DNA from: Aphanomyces cochlioides
Lineage: Eukaryota > Oomycota > Saprolegniomycetes > Saprolegniales > Verrucalvaceae
Length of the DNA: 64,000 nt
Assembly (NCBI GenBank): GCA_019828595.1
Contig: JAHQRK010000011.1
Span: forward strand, 1,116,001-1,180,000
Direction: 5' to 3'
Position 1 is the first letter of the stretch; every line of letters starts with the position of its first letter. Made by a program: the position numbers and the translations under genes. Of this stretch, positions 61,795-64,000 are shown one piece after another. The notes under the pieces were generated by a model. That model was given only the letters and a program-made list of their open reading frames with translations. It ran no database searches and was not told where the DNA came from.

Positions 61795-63192
61795 TTAGCT
61801 TGACAAGTGCAGACGATGCCTCAGGACAGGATGGGAAATGCTTCGTCGGAGCATCGCTTGGTCGTCGTCGTCAGGACTTCGCAAGGACTTTGCGCATTCG
61901 TCAACAAGTCTCTCGACGTCGTCCAGCGTCTTCAATGGGTTCGCGAGAGCTTTCGCGGTCTTGTCTGTAGTCCGAGCGGATGGAAGTTGATTGCTCGGGT
62001 TCATCCATGGAATCGACCGAATGCGCATCGGTGCTGCGTTCGCGACCGGCATTTCCGCAGCCATGGCGTCCATCGGGCGGAATTTTTTCTGGAACTCGGG
62101 GAGAAGCAAGCGCAGATCCTTGACTACTATCTGGGACGATGGTTCATGCGTGTGAATGTGTGGAAAGAGCGTGATCGTCATGGGCGTCAACTTGGCTTCA
62201 ATGTCTACACAAGATCGTCAACTGTTTGCCCATGACGTCAGGACGGACTGGATTTGACTCCTCCAGTCATAAATTCGACAGTTGGGTCGTCCGGTGGAGC
62301 GGAGTCGTCGTCGGACGCTTGAGCCATCGGATGCAGGACGATCGTTTTGGATTTCCTCGACTCCTTTGTCTCGACACGTTGCAGTCGAGTAGTCCGTCGC
62401 TCCGACAGACTGGCTTTGGCACTGGCACCAAAGTTGACAAAGAACGCATTGAGCTTGAAATGCATGGATTGGAAGAAAGAGACGTAGTCATGCAGTTTGT
62501 CGGATTGAACAGACTACGACAGCGACAGATGAGCAACGAACGAACTAGAACGACGAGGAGACCAAGTAACCGAGGTCAAAGACGAGGCGATGGACGTCGG
62601 CTTGGTTCAACGGCGGATCGGCGTCGGGATCCCATTTCTCCCATTTGCACCACCGCCCTCGCATGAGCATCTTGACGGCGTTTTGCGTCAAGTTGGCCGT
62701 CCGACCTTCCATTAAGATCGTGCCAAGTCCCAAGTACAAATGCGAGAGCTACAAGGACAAGCGAGCAGTCAAGAGCATGTTGTCCATGCGCGTCGTGGCG
62801 TACCATGGACGGCGTGACGTGTGATTCGCCCTGGGATACAAGTGGCCACCTACCGCGACGCCACTGCAGTCGAGCTTTGACACGGGGAGACCTTACCACT
62901 GCGCTAGACATAGCTCAATCGACGGAAGCTGGATGAGGAAGTTGATCTGGACAGTCGACATGGCCATGAATTCGAGCAGCAGCTTGATGTCGCTCGATTT
63001 GGCCATCGGGCTCTTGACGCACGGCGATGAAAAATGTTCGAGGTCGGCGACTTGGACGGCCATCGCTTCTTCTTCCTTCTTCCATGAGTCGAGGGACCGC
63101 AGCGCCGCGACAAAGTGGATCATCGACTTGCGAAGAGGACAGCCAGCAGTCACGACTGTCGTCGCGTGTCGCCGCAAGTTGGTCGTACTCAT
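61795..63192 (-). CDS. Multi-exon protein, function unknown
   Basis: Reconstructed from five exons in phase: start MSTTNLRRHATTVVTAG (63192), then a piece joined over about 62849-62896 (LCLAQWWPLVSQGESHVTPSM), LSHLYLGLGTILMEGRTANL, GRWCKWEKWDPDADPPLNQA, an exon starting SVQSDKLHDYVSFFQSMHFK, and a final exon (NIEAKLTPMTITLFPHIHTH to HPVLRHRLHLSS). The total is about 430 residues. The first third is mainly helical, the last is Ser/Asp-rich. No domain is recognised. The stop is 98 bp from the helicase stop, tail to tail. The alternative reading as two genes was rejected because every join keeps frame. Confidence 0.55.
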
Positions 63193-63226
63193 GTCTAAAG
63201 ATAGTTTGACACATTATGATTAAACG

Positions 63227-63916
63227 CTATACCAAGCTGCCGCCTTTGGGGCTCACGCTTCGATGGAGAACGACGTCGATCTCGTCTTGGGACATGCCTG
63301 TTTGCAGCAATTCCTGTCGTGCTTTCGCCTGCGCGACTTTGAGTTGCAGCTCGGCTTCTTGCGCTTTCGCCAGTAAGATTCGTCGGTTGATCTGTGCTTC
63401 TTCTTCTTGCCGTGCCAACTTTTGATCGACACGGGCATTCTTTTGTTCCTCCAGAGCCATTCGGCGGCGTTCCATGTCCCATCGGTGCTCCATATCGCGA
63501 CGTCTCAACTCTCGTTCGTCTTTGTCGATCCACATCTTTGGTTTCTTGTCGCACTTGTCGCCTTTGTGCATTTTCGCCGGCCGCGTTGGCATGATCAAAT
63601 CCGGCACGTATTCCGTCACAAACTTGCATTTCGTCAAGTGTCGGCGCATGTCTGGAATGCGCGACACGATAGGGGTCGGTTCAGGCGCCTCTAGGTCGTT
63701 GCCAGGCACAAATCGCATCTGGAATGCATTGCGACACCCTTTGCATTCAACGTACCAATAATTGTGGTACTTGCCAGCGTCTTTGAGCTTTGTAAAATGC
63801 TGCCAAATGTCTTCGTTCTTCGGTGGACCACGGCTTCGCTTCGGAGCAATACCAGACTCCTTGTCGGCCTTGGGATCGTGAGCTTTAGCGCCGTCTGGCT
63901 TGACCACTTCCGCCAT
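63227..63916 (-). CDS. BED-type zinc-finger-like protein with coiled coil
   Basis: Single exon, 229 residues, start MAEVVKPDGAKAHDPKADKE. A BED-like finger reads IWQHFTKLKDAGKYHNYWYV, ECKGCRNAF, then MRRHLTKCKF: Trp-x-x-Phe, a Cys pair and His-x4-Cys, the usual BED order with a long inner spacer. A basic region and a long Arg/Glu/Gln-rich coiled coil (LRRRDMEHRWDMERRRMALE, QEEEAQINRRIL) follow to the end. BED fingers occur in DNA-binding factors and hAT transposases; there is no transposase domain here, so a host DNA-binding role is likelier. A double ATCCGGAT element lies 42-56 bp upstream. Confidence 0.65.
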   Translation of the reverse strand: MAEVVKPDGAKAHDPKADKESGIAPKRSRGPPKNEDIWQHFTKLKDAGKYHNYWYVECKGCRNAFQMRFVPGNDLEAPEPTPIVSRIPDMRRHLTKCKFVTEYVPDLIMPTRPAKMHKGDKCDKKPKMWIDKDERELRRRDMEHRWDMERRRMALEEQKNARVDQKLARQEEEAQINRRILLAKAQEAELQLKVAQAKARQELLQTGMSQDEIDVVLHRSVSPKGGSLV

Positions 63917-63957
63917 GACCGCCTTGATGGAGAATGTGCGCTGGATACGCGCAAGTC

Positions 63958-63972
63958 ATCCGGATAATCCGG
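63958..63972. promoter_or_regulatory. Paired ATCCGG motifs upstream of the BED-finger gene
   Basis: ATCCGGATAATCCGG: two motifs 9 bp apart, 42-56 bp upstream of the start at 63916. Confidence 0.5.
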
Positions 63973-64000
63973 TTCTTGAGAGAAATTCTTCAATTTTGAA

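Overview
This window is eukaryotic nuclear DNA and most resembles an oomycete, probably of the Saprolegniales (inference). The evidence is dense, protein-coding sequence cut by very short introns (mostly 40-56 bp, GT-AG with a few GC-AG), intergenic gaps often under 200 bp, and a gene set that fits oomycetes: a fungal-type elongation factor 3, ABHD17-like hydrolase, LolA-like secreted protein, FYVE-coil and EF-hand/LRR proteins, and cyclic-nucleotide-binding proteins. No rRNA, tRNA, CRISPR or bacterial feature was seen. Exon borders were set by hand from splice sites and reading phase.

Layout. 0-3 kb: cohesin subunit SCC3/STAG (minus, runs off the left edge). 3-7 kb: LolA-like secreted protein, ribosomal protein eL34, AP-2 sigma, an Asn-rich secreted protein. 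7-18 kb: cyclic-nucleotide-binding protein, eEF3 with an N-terminal tail carrying two PAM2-like motifs, an RRM/RGG RNA-binding protein, METTL16. 18-28 kb: CK2 beta, then three neighbouring PDZ-repeat genes. 28-38 kb: FYVE/coiled-coil protein, EF-hand/LRR protein, PGAP1-like GPI deacylase, a multi-pass membrane protein. 38-41 kb: gene-poor stretch with decayed inverted copies of an unknown repeat. 41-48 kb: a double histone-fold protein, ABHD17, an unknown protein, and two tandem paralogues built of duplicated 33-residue coiled-coil exons, the second continuing into a Sec14-GOLD domain. 48-56 kb: LisH/SANT/MINDY deubiquitinase, CDC20, a small basic protein, purple acid phosphatase, USP12/46-type deubiquitinase, AP-4 sigma. 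56-57.5 kb: AT-rich island with a Tourist-like MITE. 57.5-64 kb: Sen1/senataxin-like helicase, an unknown protein, a BED-finger protein.

The genes are mostly unrelated housekeeping and signalling functions, so no operon-like logic is expected. Three regulatory patterns do link promoters: paired ATCCGGAT motifs just upstream of at least six start codons, paired CCAATCA boxes spaced about 30 bp apart, and E2F-like sites upstream of cohesin, the histone-fold gene and CK2 beta.

The strongest candidates for something undescribed are the H4-like plus H3-like double histone-fold protein (40990-41946), the exon-repeat paralogue pair (44199-47840), the paired ATCCGGAT promoter element, and the PAM2-tailed eEF3.
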